Origin: Opisthocomus hoazin | Lineage: Eukaryota; Chordata; Aves; Opisthocomiformes; Opisthocomidae | NCBI RefSeq assembly: GCF_030867145.1 | Contig: NC_134428.1 | Span: forward strand, 22,237,537-22,301,536 | DNA length: 64,000 bases | Direction of reading: 5' to 3' | Shown here: piece by piece, positions 1 to 12,500 of the stretch | How positions within the stretch are numbered: the first letter of the stretch is position 1 | Layout of the letters: every line of letters begins with the position of its first letter | Translations under genes and position numbers: made by a program | Notes under the pieces: model-generated | Told to the model about the DNA's origin: nothing | What the model saw: only the letters and a program-made list of their open reading frames with translations | Database searches by the model: none

Positions 1-3000
1 AAATTACATCTCTCTGCTGTGGTTTCTCACTGTAAGCAATGAATGACACTCCGCTACTTCTCCTGTGAACAGAGGTTTATATCAAACACGCTCGCAGACT
101 GAGGTTCTTGCATTATTTTGCCAGCTGAACTCTGCATCAGTCAAATGTGACCAGACAACGAGAGGGGGAGGGAAGGAGAACCCAAAGAGTGATGCCAGAG
201 CACCCAGGACACGTCCTAGGGGAGTGCTCTGCCAGAGCCAGCTGAAAGTTATTTCCTAATCTCCTCCACAAATTAAAAAGCTACTGCAATAACTGCTCAA
301 TTAGATTTATTTTACTATGGAAATGCTTTAAAGCTGCAGTTAATGCTTCCGTACAGCCTTTTACACCCTCATGAAGAGAAAGCACGACAGTACTACTCCA
401 ATATTATTTCTCAGCCGAGAGAGAGGAGGACACTCCTTGAAAGCCGTTTCATGCACAAACCGATCTACCCTCCAAGGAAGGTTTCAGGACTGAATTCCCT
501 TCAAAACACACGAGCTAGCAGTTAGAAGCAGCCGTGTGGGTCAACCACAGGAATGCATTTAAGAAAAGTGTAAGTCAGTGCCCCCAAAAGAAGATACATT
601 ACTATGCCGAATTGGGGATGGTCCCACAAGCCGTGCTGGCTTGTGAAGTCTTTGAACCCACCCATAAACAACATCCCTGGTAGAAGCAAAGGTGTCTGGA
701 CCACACCTCAAGCAGATTCAGCCTTCGCCAAGCCCGCCAACAAATTCTTGGGTAACGCAAGCTGACAAGGATGCAGTTTGTTATTCAGTCTGTGACAGAA
801 TGATTCAGGGGTTTCTAAGAGCAGGAAATGAAACAGACAATGAAAGCTGGAACAGGATGCTAATGATTCACTACACCAGCCTAGCGATGCATTAAGTCTT
901 CTGCAATCAGACGCAGGGCCTGAGCCCGCAACATGCTTAGGCTAGCGGAGGGGGATTGGCAGCTACCGTGCTGGCTCTGGGATCCAGGGAAGCCAGCAGC
1001 GTACTGAGAGGGACTTCTTCAAGGTCAGAAGGAAGAAAAGGCGGTGAAGGGATGCAAAAACAGCTTGAAAATCTCGAATCAGCCCTAGATGGTAATACCA
1101 GCTTTTTTGCAGTGTCAATACAATTGCAGCAGTCAGGTGGGCAGTGCAGGAGGAATGCTGGAGGACTCTGCTGAATTCGAAAATGATCTTGCTCTCGCTT
1201 ACTGCCCTAACAGCCTCCTCCCACCCAATCTAACAGTAAAAATGATTACCCAACGGGGCTTTTCTGAGGCCAAGTCCACAATGAGTACTCAGGAAAGAGG
1301 AATACTGCACGGACACGCAGGGCAATAGCGACATGGGAGGGGGGAACGCTTAGCTCCGAGGTGAGTAACAATTAATTTGTGATAGCTCAGTCCTGTGCTA
1401 AATGCCAGGAGAGGGACTGGCTGGCTCAGCACTTTCCAAATACCCAGTTTCATGCCCATGCTCCCACCCGGAAGCCCTGTTTCTGCAGCTGAATCCCAGG
1501 AGGGTGTTTCATCCCTTCAGTGAGCATCATGGCTTGCTCAGCCACACAGAGCCACTGGAATACTGGAATCAGCAGTTAAAGAAAAGGTAAGATCCAGCCA
1601 CGAGTTTCATGTTAAAAAAGGACAATAACAAGCTGAGGAAAATTTAGATAATGCTACAGAAGCTCGAATAGCAAGACCTAACTCAGACTGAAATAGCTAT
1701 TCCTGGAAAGTGGCAGGAGTCCTATTGTGAAGTTCACTTCAAACGAAGCAGAGCTTGTACCGGACACTGGCAGAAGGAGGAGGGCTAACTTCATGTTTCT
1801 CTGGGTCCTGGATCCTCAGAACAGGCAGATTGTCCTAAAATAGTAAAATTCTCTGCACTTTCCAGCACTGGTTAACCCTCAGAGTCGCTTGAGTCCTGAG
1901 GCACGGCACCGCAGTGTCGCTTTGCGAAGCCTTTTGCTGCAGACAGGGAGCCAGCGTGGCTCGGGGAAAAGGGGCCGAGAGCTCAAGGTAGGACTGCCAG
2001 CCCCCGACTCCCCACCCCACATCTCTCAGGGGATGCTGCAGCATGACCCCAGCCCACCCAGCCCTCTGCACCTTCTCCCCGCAGCTATCGGACCCCAGGA
2101 GACGACAACAGTGCTTTTGGGAGATGTGAGCAGCCAAGCAGCCCAGCTACCCACCCACCTCCCCAAAACCCACGTCGGCTGCACCACAGTCGTTTGCTTC
2201 CTGACCACGCTCTCTACCACGGCTTAACTTGGATTGCATTTTTATAAATCACAACTCACCTCTACGCCTTGACACTTTCCCCGTCTGTATGAAGAATCCC
2301 TAATGACACCGCGCTCACAGAGGTTTTTTGTTTTGCTTTGGGTTTCTTTTTTTTCTTTTTTTTTTTACTGTTGCTTCCTTGATCTTTTCCAAGGTGTTTT
2401 ATTCAAGGACTTTTCAGAGGCTTGTACTGTCTCATGTTGTAGAGTCCTTAGAATCATTATAATGATAGGAGCTATCTATACACTTCAGCTAAAGCCAACA
2501 AAATTCTAAAGGAACACACTGGAAAACAAAATCTGTCCTTGAGGCCAAGGGGATATTTGCCAAAGCATTTCGCATCCCCTCTTCCAGCCTGTTTTCTCCT
2601 GGTAAGCTTCACCAGGAAAGCAACAACTTCTGCACATTTGTGAAGTGCCCACTAACCACGCCGTGTAGCCGTGCAATCCTGAAGTAATCCAAATTCCTTG
2701 CCCGCAAGATTTCTGGACAGAGAAATACAAGCATATAAATACAATCACTTAGCATGCAACACATCAGCAAGCAGTGGGGCACCTTCCATAGGTCACAGCT
2801 CCATCTACTGACTATTTCACTACAGAACAGTGTGGAAACAAACCCTCGGGAGCAGCTGTTGGAAGCCCGGACCAGGCTTTGGACACAGGGCTCTTTGCCA
2901 GCGTTTAGAAAGCATCCCAGCACAGCAACTCAGCCCAAAGCGGAGCAGCAAATCTCCTTTTTTCTTTTTTTGCAAAGAAGTGTCTTTGCACAGCAACAGG

Positions 3001-6000
3001 TCTGGGGTCACACGTGGACCTAGAACTGCGAGTCCCTGAGTGGTGGTATTTTAGTGTATCTGGAATTACCTCTGCAGTGGTTTTAACCGAAGAGTTATTT
3101 AAACACAAACAACACGTGCTTGGAGCTCAGCACTTTGGCTAAGTCAGGGTGCAAGCGTAAGAGGGAAAACATTGTGTTCGTTAGATCCGCTGCTATCTGA
3201 AGTGTGGCAGCAGCTGAGCACCATGTGACAGGGGAAAAAAAAGGCATTTTACAGAGAAATTGCGACTAGACCACTGTCACATGTGAAATCTGAGGAAGAT
3301 CAGGGAAGTGGATATGGATCACTCAAGCCACATCTCCCACTCTAACCACCAGGCCTTTCTTATGTGCACAGAGCATCTCCCTGAACCAGAAAGGAGATCA
3401 CCCCTCCCATTCACACAGAGGAAAAAAATAAAAGAAGAATAAAGAAAAACCCTGCAATGATTTATCTGCCCAGAGGGAAACAGTCTTCTCTAAAGCTCAG
3501 AGGAGACCTTGCCCTTGCAAGCCTCTTGTTTGCTGATGAGGGCTCCAGATGAGTGCAGTTCTGCTTACTGTGCTCCCTTGCAAAAGAGGCAGAACTGAAT
3601 CAGAGGCTTTTAATGACTTAAATACGTAAACTAATCTGTCCCAAATAGCAGCAAACTCCAACCAGAAAACTGCTCACAAGAAAGCTGGACACCACAGGAC
3701 CCAGTTTAGAGCTATCACAAGACTAACAGACACGAGAGCAGCTCTCCTTTCAGGCCAGCAGAACAGAAATACGTAATACTACGCTTATTTTACTGTCAAG
3801 GGGAAGAGTTTGAGAATCACTTCAGGCTTTAAGCCATCGGTGTAATGCGGGAGACTTAATACCCAAGCTCCCATCACCACATCCTGTATAGACACCATCA
3901 TCCAGTACAACACGGCAGCTGAAACCAGTCTGTTCTCCCCAAATCAGGCCCAGCCCCTTCTGTGATCTGAACCCTCCTGTGCATCCATATCTGAGAAAGG
4001 ATGGCCCTGCACTAGACGGCATTTTCAAGCCCTCCCAGCTCTACCACCCACAGCAAACTACTGGTGCACGCCCAGCCTCAGGCCCTTCCAGTTCCCACTC
4101 CCATTCCTTCTCTTTTTAGAGGCACTGGGAGAATGGGAATCTCTTTGGCCCCATCTCCCTGCTCAAAATCAGCAACCATTTGGCTGCTCTCAGCCTAAAC
4201 GAGACCATCTCTGCAGCCCTAAAACAGGCACTCTAACCCTTAATGGGACCAGAGGAATATGGATCGATTCCCCCTGCACAAGGAAGGGAGCAAACAAAGA
4301 AAGACTCACAGCATTGCCTTCCCTGCTCTCGCCTCCTCCTTCCCACTCAGTCTCCATGTTTTCCCTGAACACGCAGCATCTGCATACATTCCAAACAAAC
4401 AAACACAAACCCGAAAAAAAAAAAAACCAAAAAAAGGATAAAACACCTTATTTCTCTCTGGCACAAGGATATATAACTTCAAACTTGCTGCCCAATGGAC
4501 TCTTCCAATTTAAAACTCAGATTAAAAAGACACCAGCAGCACATTTTTAGAGGAAGTCATGCTGTGTGAATTAGAGCCTTATCCACAGGCTTAAGCAATG
4601 ACCTAGCTCACACACGGATTTTACTGCACATCTCTGCCCTTGGAGTAGGAGACAAAACACAGTCAAGAGAAAGCCAATTCCTGACCCCATCCGAAGGCAC
4701 ATTTGTGGAAGGATGAGAAGGGGATCACTGGAAAAGTCACGTGGTTAAAGACTCACTGATGGCTCACGGAAGACTCCAGGCTTTGCTTACACATCGTTTT
4801 CTGTATTTTGTTCCTTCTGTTTTATTGCTAGAGACAGTTGCATGAGAACAGGATCTTTGTTGCTTAGGAGAGCATCTGCTCCCACTGCTTATCCTCCTCC
4901 TGAAGTCATAATCTTACGTGACATCAAAATCGTTTCCAGAGCCACCAATTACAGTGTCATAGAGGATTATGACTTCAGGTGTAGAATCTGCAGTGGGAAC
5001 AGATGCTCTCTTCAGAAAAAAAAAAAAAACTACACACAAAACCTTCAGAAATCCTGTTTCCATATAAACGTCTCTATTAATAAAATACAAAAGAAGAAAA
5101 ATAGTATGACAGCCAGAACGGTTGCTAAATATAAAAATAGTTTTTAACATTTCCACAAGGCATCAGCTGCTCTTTGGAAAGTTTCCAGGGTTTAAATTAT
5201 TAAGAGGTACAGAATGTAGTGAGAATCCATCCACCACAGAGAAAAAGAGGGAGAAAAGACTGCAGAACAGCATATTTCTGCTCAGCAAGTGGACATTAAC
5301 ATTTTGGCCAGTGCCGCACCTCAGAGGGGAGGGCAGAATCAACAGCAGGAACTGCAGCTTCTCGGTTCTTTCTAAGGATCCCCAAAGCACAGCTGGAATC
5401 CACCAAGAAATGTTTTTACAGATATGAAGCCCTGTGAAAAACAAACCCAAAGAATCCTTGTCACATCACAAGGTATTTACTTAGATGTTTCCAACAGTCA
5501 CTATCCTAGAAGGACACAGAGCCTTTCGGAGGCCGTAGCAAACAATCTCGTGTGCAGTTTGGTAGGTAGCTAATATTGTCATGGGCTCTTCTGGATTTGA
5601 TCCGCGGAAACAAGCCAAGTGTAATAAGTCAGTTTGAAGCCGACGAAAGGCTGGGGGGAGGAGCACCCTTTAGGATGCAGTAATAATGCCGTGTGATTTG
5701 AAATTTTTATTAAAGCTTAACAGGGCAAAGCAACAGTAGGTGACAAAGAAAACACACTGAAGACGGCGAAAAAGCCTTATAGAAAAAAAAAAAATAATGG
5801 AAAGTCTGTTGTATGGGAAATATTTTGTAAGATGACTGCCACTATTAGAAGATTTCAAAATGCCAAGCGTAATTAAAAGCTCTCTTTTCAAATGCAGTTC
5901 ACGGCTCACACACAAACGTTTCCCACCACGTGAGCCTCAGAACACTGCAAGGGGCCAAGCAAAATGCATTTAAGAACTGCCAAACGCGCAAAGGCAGTTT

Positions 6001-6508
6001 GTACCAATTCTCCCCCCCCCCACACCCCCTGAAGAAAAACCCTTCACAACAACCCTTTAAAGGCTTTGAATTGCGCTGCCAGGGGATTATCAGTAAGTGA
6101 CATTTACAAGTGATTAGAGGACGGAGAATTATCTTAGTCACTTGTGGGAAAAGAGGAAAGCTTCAAGGTCAAATCTCTCAGTACTTAAAATGTCGGCAGA
6201 TGTTTTGTTTACACAAAAAGTGTCATTTGATTTATGATGGAGCTTTACATCCAGAACTTCAATTCAGCCAACAGAACTGCAGAGAACATGGGTGGGAACG
6301 GAATCAAAAATTCATATAATACCTTCAAATATTTCACTGATTCACTCTTATTAAAGTAAGAGGCTAGTTGATGTGCCAAGCGGTTACACAGTACCTATTA
6401 GCTTCTTGGAACAAGTGCTCCGAGCCATATAAACCTTGGCAAGCAAGGAAATGGAGATAAATCTTCAACAGCTCCAGAAATCCCCCATCAACCCCCTTCC
6501 GCACTCAC
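1..6508 (-). other. FBXL18 last intron / downstream sequence, no exon recognised
   Basis: AT-richer DNA downstream of the FBXL18 exon 4 donor (gtgagt at 6508). I looked on the minus strand for the expected C-terminal exon (a segment like VIFPLLHEGLTDV ending in LWW-stop) and did not find it, so most or all of this is probably the final intron. AATAAA occurs on the minus strand at 5711-5706, but no recognisable terminal coding exon precedes it. A long palindrome at 4867-5012 is listed separately. No other repeat or gene is seen. Confidence 0.6.
4867..5012. repeat. Long imperfect palindrome (hairpin or MITE-like element)
   Basis: The left arm (4867-4914) starts ggagagcatctg and contains cctgaagtcataatc. 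The right arm (4961-5012) contains gattatgacttcagg and ends cagatgctctctt, the reverse complement. The outer 45-50 bases of the arms match at roughly 80-85%, and weaker complementarity continues towards the centre. An aacaggat motif at 4847-4854 and its complement near 5050 suggest the symmetry once reached further out, now interrupted on the right by an A-tract. Flanking target-site duplications are not clear. It could be a decayed palindromic DNA transposon or an ancient hairpin repeat. The family is not identified. Confidence 0.7.
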
Positions 6509-9500
6509 CTCCGGACAATAGATTGCTGGAGATTTTTGCAAACGGTAAGAGATTCTCCCATAAACATGTGGCACATGACGACCTCAAGGCAGTTGGCCAT
6601 GAATGACATCACTGCGTCAGACTGCAGAGTCCCACTCCGGGAGACGATGCAAAGCCGCTGGAGAGAGGAGCAATGACTCAGTGCCTGGAAGAACTGGGCG
6701 CCCGCACAGAAGTACGGCTGTTCCAGCCTGCAAGAATAAACAAAAACAAGTCAATGGGCAATTCATGCTTGGGCCGCTTTCGGACAAGAGGGAAGACAGC
6801 ACATTCGTGGGGGGCTGGCAAATGGAGCAACCAGCGTCCCCCAGTGCCTGTTCCCCTCACACACGCGATAACCTTCTACCCGCTTGTGCCAGCGGTACGG
6901 CACAACAAACCCGGCACTGCACGCTCAGACCTCTTCCTGGCTACTTACTCTTGAACGGTGTGTGCTAAAGGACAGGGACACAAATAGGCAGAAAGACCCT
7001 GAACTGCAGAATTCCAGTGCCCACAGGGAGTAACCTTAGTTTTGCAAGTTTTCCACAAAGCACGTTGGTTAAGATGGGTCTCAGACCCGACCAGCAAATC
7101 CATTTTGGTCTCAGGACAAGCACAGCTCAGCTTTTGCTGCCTGAACACCCAGTGAGCAGCTGATGTAGATTTAGGAACTTGCTGCTCCAGCGCACCAAAC
7201 ACTGCTCAAAATAGTCTTCTTCAGTTTACTGCCTAGAGAGAAGCAGGCATGAAAAATTCACAATGCACACATGGTGATGCAGAACTTGGGCCTCTGAGCC
7301 AAGAAAGTGACCACAACCAGCCATCCCCGGCCAGAGGATGGCAAAGGATCAAAGCAACTGCTCTCCCGCAGGAAGAAGAATCATCAATTCAACGTTTATC
7401 TTAAACACTTGGCCCAGAGAAGAGACACAGGGTCCTCTATCATGGCTATTCACAATCTGACATCACAGCCCAGAGCAGGACAACAAAACGACATGGCGAA
7501 GCCACACCTGACCAACAAGGGGTCTATGTTTTCACTAGCAGCATAACTGGATGACTCCCTCACAGGATCCAATCTGCAAGGAAGCAGAATCTTCTCGGGG
7601 CCAGTGTCACCAAGAGAGTACGTCTGCTTAGGGCAGATTTACTGCAGGGCCTCAGAGCACGTGGGAATCCCAGTCACTGGGCCAGCAAGGCCAAGAGCTC
7701 TAAGAAGGTTAATCCATTCCATGATAACAAGCTGTCGGTCCCAGTCTGATCTGGATAAGCTCTGCATAGGCTTTTGTAGTATGCAGGGGTATCTCAGCAA
7801 CTTAATCCTGTTAATTGATAAATTCTGGTTTAGTCTCAGCCTGCGACTGCTGGTCAGGTAGCACTGCCTGAAAAGATCCCAACAGTCCACGACCACTTTG
7901 GGGAACACCTGAAAATTAATATTAAGGAAATGGGAAGCCTCTTCAATTTTTTAACAGCATTATTGATCCATTATAAGTTTAGGACAAAACGCACAGAAGC
8001 CCCCGCAATCTCGCAGCAGGTTTCTCAGTTAATCTCTGCAACGACAGCCATACTTGCAATACTGCCTTTCACTCGCTAGATGACAATGTTGGTTTGGAAT
8101 AGCCCCTAGGACTAGTTCTCAGCCTGGAAAACGGGGAGGGGAAAAAAGGGTAGAAGCAGCAGAGAATTAGTCAAATGAAAAGGGAACTACATTAGCAAGA
8201 AGTGCTAAACGTTAAAATCCTCTTAAACCTATATAAAGCCTTAGACTCTACTCAAGAAAGAACAACAAGAAGCAAGACAGCTCACATCGACACAAAACGC
8301 CTGGCTGTTAGAAGGAGACACCCTTGTTCGTCCTTTATTCAAGGCTCTACGCTGCCTCCCATCTTTCACTCTTGGCCTCCATTTCAAAGTCTCTGGAAAC
8401 TACAGGGCTTAGACTGAGTGAAGCAATGCTGCACACCCACACCTCCTCCCCCAGACCTTAGCTCTTCCATGGCTATGTCAAATACTGAAGGTTAAAGACA
8501 CATTCGTGTGACCCAAGCCATAAAGCAACTGAATTTCCAACAGCTGCCATCCCTTGGATGAGAGACCAGCATCCTCCTTGCCTGTTAGAAATGGGAAGCG
8601 GTGGAAAATGAAAACCCTCCTGAGGTGTTTTAGCCACCCTGGCTCCTTCACTATAGCAATGGACCAGGAACATGCACACAAACACCAGTCTCGGCTGATG
8701 AGCAGTAATTTCACTCACGCTGTCTTTGTGGTGACAGGAGTGACCTTGCTGTTACTACTGTTACTACATTTTAGACCCATTTTGTGAACAGAGGATGACA
8801 AACGGGACTGACAAGTCTAGCAGTTTCACCAACAGAGCTGATTTAGGGAAAAAAAAAAATTTAAAACCCCATCCTTCTCAAGTAATGACATTTGTGTTCA
8901 TATGGACCGGTGCAAGGAAGCAGTCACAGTTCATGCCCTTTGCTTTCATAAGCACTTTCTGGCTACTGTGAAAGCTCCTTTATGCACCCTTGATGATCAG
9001 ATCCTTGGTAGGATCTAAAGGACCCTACCAAGAAAGGAACATAAACAGGAAAAACTCTAAATCTGGAATGCTTTCAATATACTGTTAAGAAAAGAAAAAG
9101 AAACAAACAAAAAAAAACAGGCAAGATTTTAATACAAACCAAGGGCAGAAAAATATCTCAGTGGGAAACCTGAGGAGAACTCTACGTTTTTTAGACATTG
9201 TAGGAGTGTCTTCCTTCCTGGAAATTTAAAAGACGTATGTGTACACAAAGCCAAAAAGTCAGCAAAAGCGTGTAGTGTTTAACCTAGCCCCGACCAGCTG
9301 CTAGCTCCCAAATATGCAGCATCCACTCTTCCTTATCTAAAAGGAAGGCAGTTGCAGCATAGAGACTTTTTGCTCTGCAAACACTGGTTAAAGGGCATAT
9401 CCTGAGCCCTCAAGGACAGCATGCGATGCCTTCCCGTCCTCCACAGTTCTGGAAGGAAAATACCCAGCTTTCAAGACACTGCAGCTACTTTTGACCAGCA

Positions 9501-12500
9501 CAGGAACACTCGCAGTTTTAACGCTAGCCACAACAAACCACACGCTACACTTCTGGAGATCCACAAACAAACCGGAGGTGTTCAACGGCAGCCCCTCCTC
9601 ACCTGAGATCTCTCAAACACTTGCAGTGTTTCAGCATGTCCATGAGAGCAGACGTATAGACCACTTTCCCCATCATGCCCAGGTTGGCCAACGAAAGAGT
9701 CCGCAAATGCTGGCACTGCAATCCAATGTTAATAAGCCCAGAGCCAGTAAGAATATTTGGCAGTTGTGCTAAGGTGAGGCTCTGCAAATAAGTCAATTGG
9801 CTAATGGCAGCCACCTCCGAATCCCCCACGCTTTGTGCCCGGACACAAGGAGGCAACGAGTTCCGAATTGCTGGCTCGTTACGGGGCATGGCAGAGGAAA
9901 AACTGGACCCAATTATTTCCAAGGTTTCCAAAAATCGGAGGCTTCTCATCAGAGCCCAGAATACCGAAGACTCTATCTTCTGGTTTGCCTGGTCCGCTAA
10001 GTTCCTCGGGTATGTCTGTATCCCAATCCGCACTTTTCTTCCAAATGTTTGGGGCACCAAATTAGACGCTGTGGGAGGCTTTTCCACGTTTGCGGTAACA
10101 TCTGTGATGGAGCAAACCGGTAGCGCTAATGAGAGCAGGTGCTTTAGCCTGGACAGAAGTTGGCACAAGTGATTCCCTATGCTTTCCGAGCTGTGATGGT
10201 GAGCTGCAGAGAGGTTGAGGTGCCTCAGGTTACAGCAAGACACTACCAGGCTTTCCAGAATGTTACTGTCAATGTCATCTTCTGCTTTTCGAAACAAGGA
10301 CTCCGGAGCCAAACAGTGAACGCAGCCACTGAGATTCAAACTGGTCAGGCTTTTCAGATCCTTCCCACCGTTAATAACCCTCTGGATCAGGTGACCGCCA
10401 GATAAGGTGCATCGGCTAAAGCTGAAGTAGAAAGGGTTGTTGAACTTCAAGTGTTGCAGGAGCCCAGAGCCATTAATCCAGGCTTTGGGCAATTGTAAAG
10501 CATCCAGACATACATTTCGAGCCATAGAGTCCAGGAGGTTTTTAGTGGCTCCCGTCTCCGCAAAGCTGCCGGGGGCAGAGATAAGGAAGGCGTGAAGGTT
10601 CTCAGGTGTCCGGTCACTTAGCACCGCCAAGTAGAGCCTCACCACCTCCTGATTAACGTAGCCAGGAGCCAGCCTGGCATAGAAGATGCGGAGGTTCTGG
10701 TAATGGGGCACATTGCTCTCACCTACCATTAGCTGCCCGGAGAGCATAAAACCTTCTCGCGAGCGATCAAGGATCTCAAAATAAAGCAGCAGTTTCTCAA
10801 GGCTAGTGCAGCATGGAACGACACCGTATGATGGCGTGTAAAGGGTTTGCTTCAATTCCGAGACGCGGCTAAGAGTGGCCTTACACTCACTGCTTAGCTG
10901 ACTGGCATCGAAACCTGGATTTACATCTATCGCCAGGGAGCGCAGGTGCTGGAGCGTGGACAGCATCTTTGAGAGACGGAGCGAGGTGATGTGGCACCCA
11001 GACAAGTTCAGTTTTACCAGGTTCTTGCATCGTGTTACGTGATCAATAGTGGAGCTGGGCAGCCAATAGCACCCAGCCATGTTCAGCTGGTAAATCTCTT
11101 TTCCGATATCCCTCATCAGTTGCTTCACTTTGTCTTTGTTTACCTGTACTCAAACAAAACCACATTCAATGAGATATACAGCAATGGTGTGCACTGACTC
11201 AGTTTCCCACCTGAAGATGGGGATAAGAGCGGTTAGCACTTAGGTTACGTGGCTCATCCAAAGGTTTCAGGACGCTAGCCCAGTCTAACAGTTATCATAC
11301 TGCTGGTAGCTGGCTTAGTCTGCCACGCTACGGACTCTAAGATTACGCTTATTTTAGTTTCTTACTCTGTGCAGTTCCACATTACTGACTGCGAGGCGAA
11401 ATCTGTTCAGCAACTGACAGTGGAATGGAGGACCACCTCCATTTTCTAAAGCAAAGCTATTTCAGCAGAACTAGCTATCTACGGAAAGTCAAATTGAAAG
11501 AATAATGTTTTGATTCTCCTTCATCCAGTTTTTCCTCTTTTGGAAATGAGTAAGAGAGGCTTCCCCTTACCTGCGCCTGGTGATACAGTCCTCATAAATC
11601 GTATCACCCTTCATTCCCAAGGTTTATTTTTTTGTTATAACACATACACATTTTCTGGTTTAGCTGACTGCATGCCTGACAGCAATATACACAAGATTTT
11701 TTTGCCCAACAACACGGAAAATATGTGTTGAGAAAATGGTAACTTCACACAACCACAGCTACAAAGGGAAAGTCACGTTTACTTTCATTTTAGCTTCCAG
11801 AAACACAGAGAAGATAGTTTTCACTGATGGCATCTTATACAACTACGGGAGCATAGAGCTGTTCTAATAAAGCATTCTGGAAAACAAATGCTTTTATAAA
11901 ACAGTTTATTGTTTATTTGATTTCAGAGTTCAAGAGCAGTTTGTTTACGCAGACACATTGGAATGTTATACTTCTCCGCATTTTTGCAGAAGTCAGATAC
12001 GTCTTCATAGCTAACAGAGGAAGCAAGCTACTCTCCCCACCTTATAGTCTTTCTGAAGCAAAACTGTATGTGTTAGACTCTTGTCAAGGCAAAGCGTTGC
12101 GAGTTTCCTGCAGGTTCTCCTGACGTTCAGGACAAGGTCTGTGCAAGGGACGTAGCTGAGGATGTGCAAAAGGATCTCATCCGAGAACTCCATCAGGTTG
12201 ACGCCATTGCTTTCCTCCTCGTTCTCCCCACTTACAATCTCCTGGGGGGGGTGGGGCGGGAAGAAAAAGAAAAAAAGAAAAGCACCTAGCTCAGAAACTT
12301 CAGCAAAGCTTGTGAGAAAACAGATACTCCAAGTCTCATAAAGATTTATAAAGTGAGACAACACAGAAATGCTTGAATCTTTAAGTACTTCCACCTGGAT
12401 GAAGAAACCAAAAGTCTTCCCTTAGAAGACAATACGGAGGTAGTGCAAAACTTCACACAAAGCCACAGTACATTCACTCGCTCTTTCACCATCGGCTACT

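Noticed and set aside
340-430. Minus-strand segment containing LHEG, reminiscent of the FBXL18 C-terminal LLHEG motif
   Set aside because: An in-frame stop lies just upstream, surrounding residues do not fit, and no acceptor gives the required phase.
3338-3360. Possible FBXL18 terminal codons (a Trp-Trp followed shortly by an in-frame end) on the minus strand
   Set aside because: Neighbouring codons do not match the conserved FBXL18 C terminus and there is no phase-compatible acceptor upstream.
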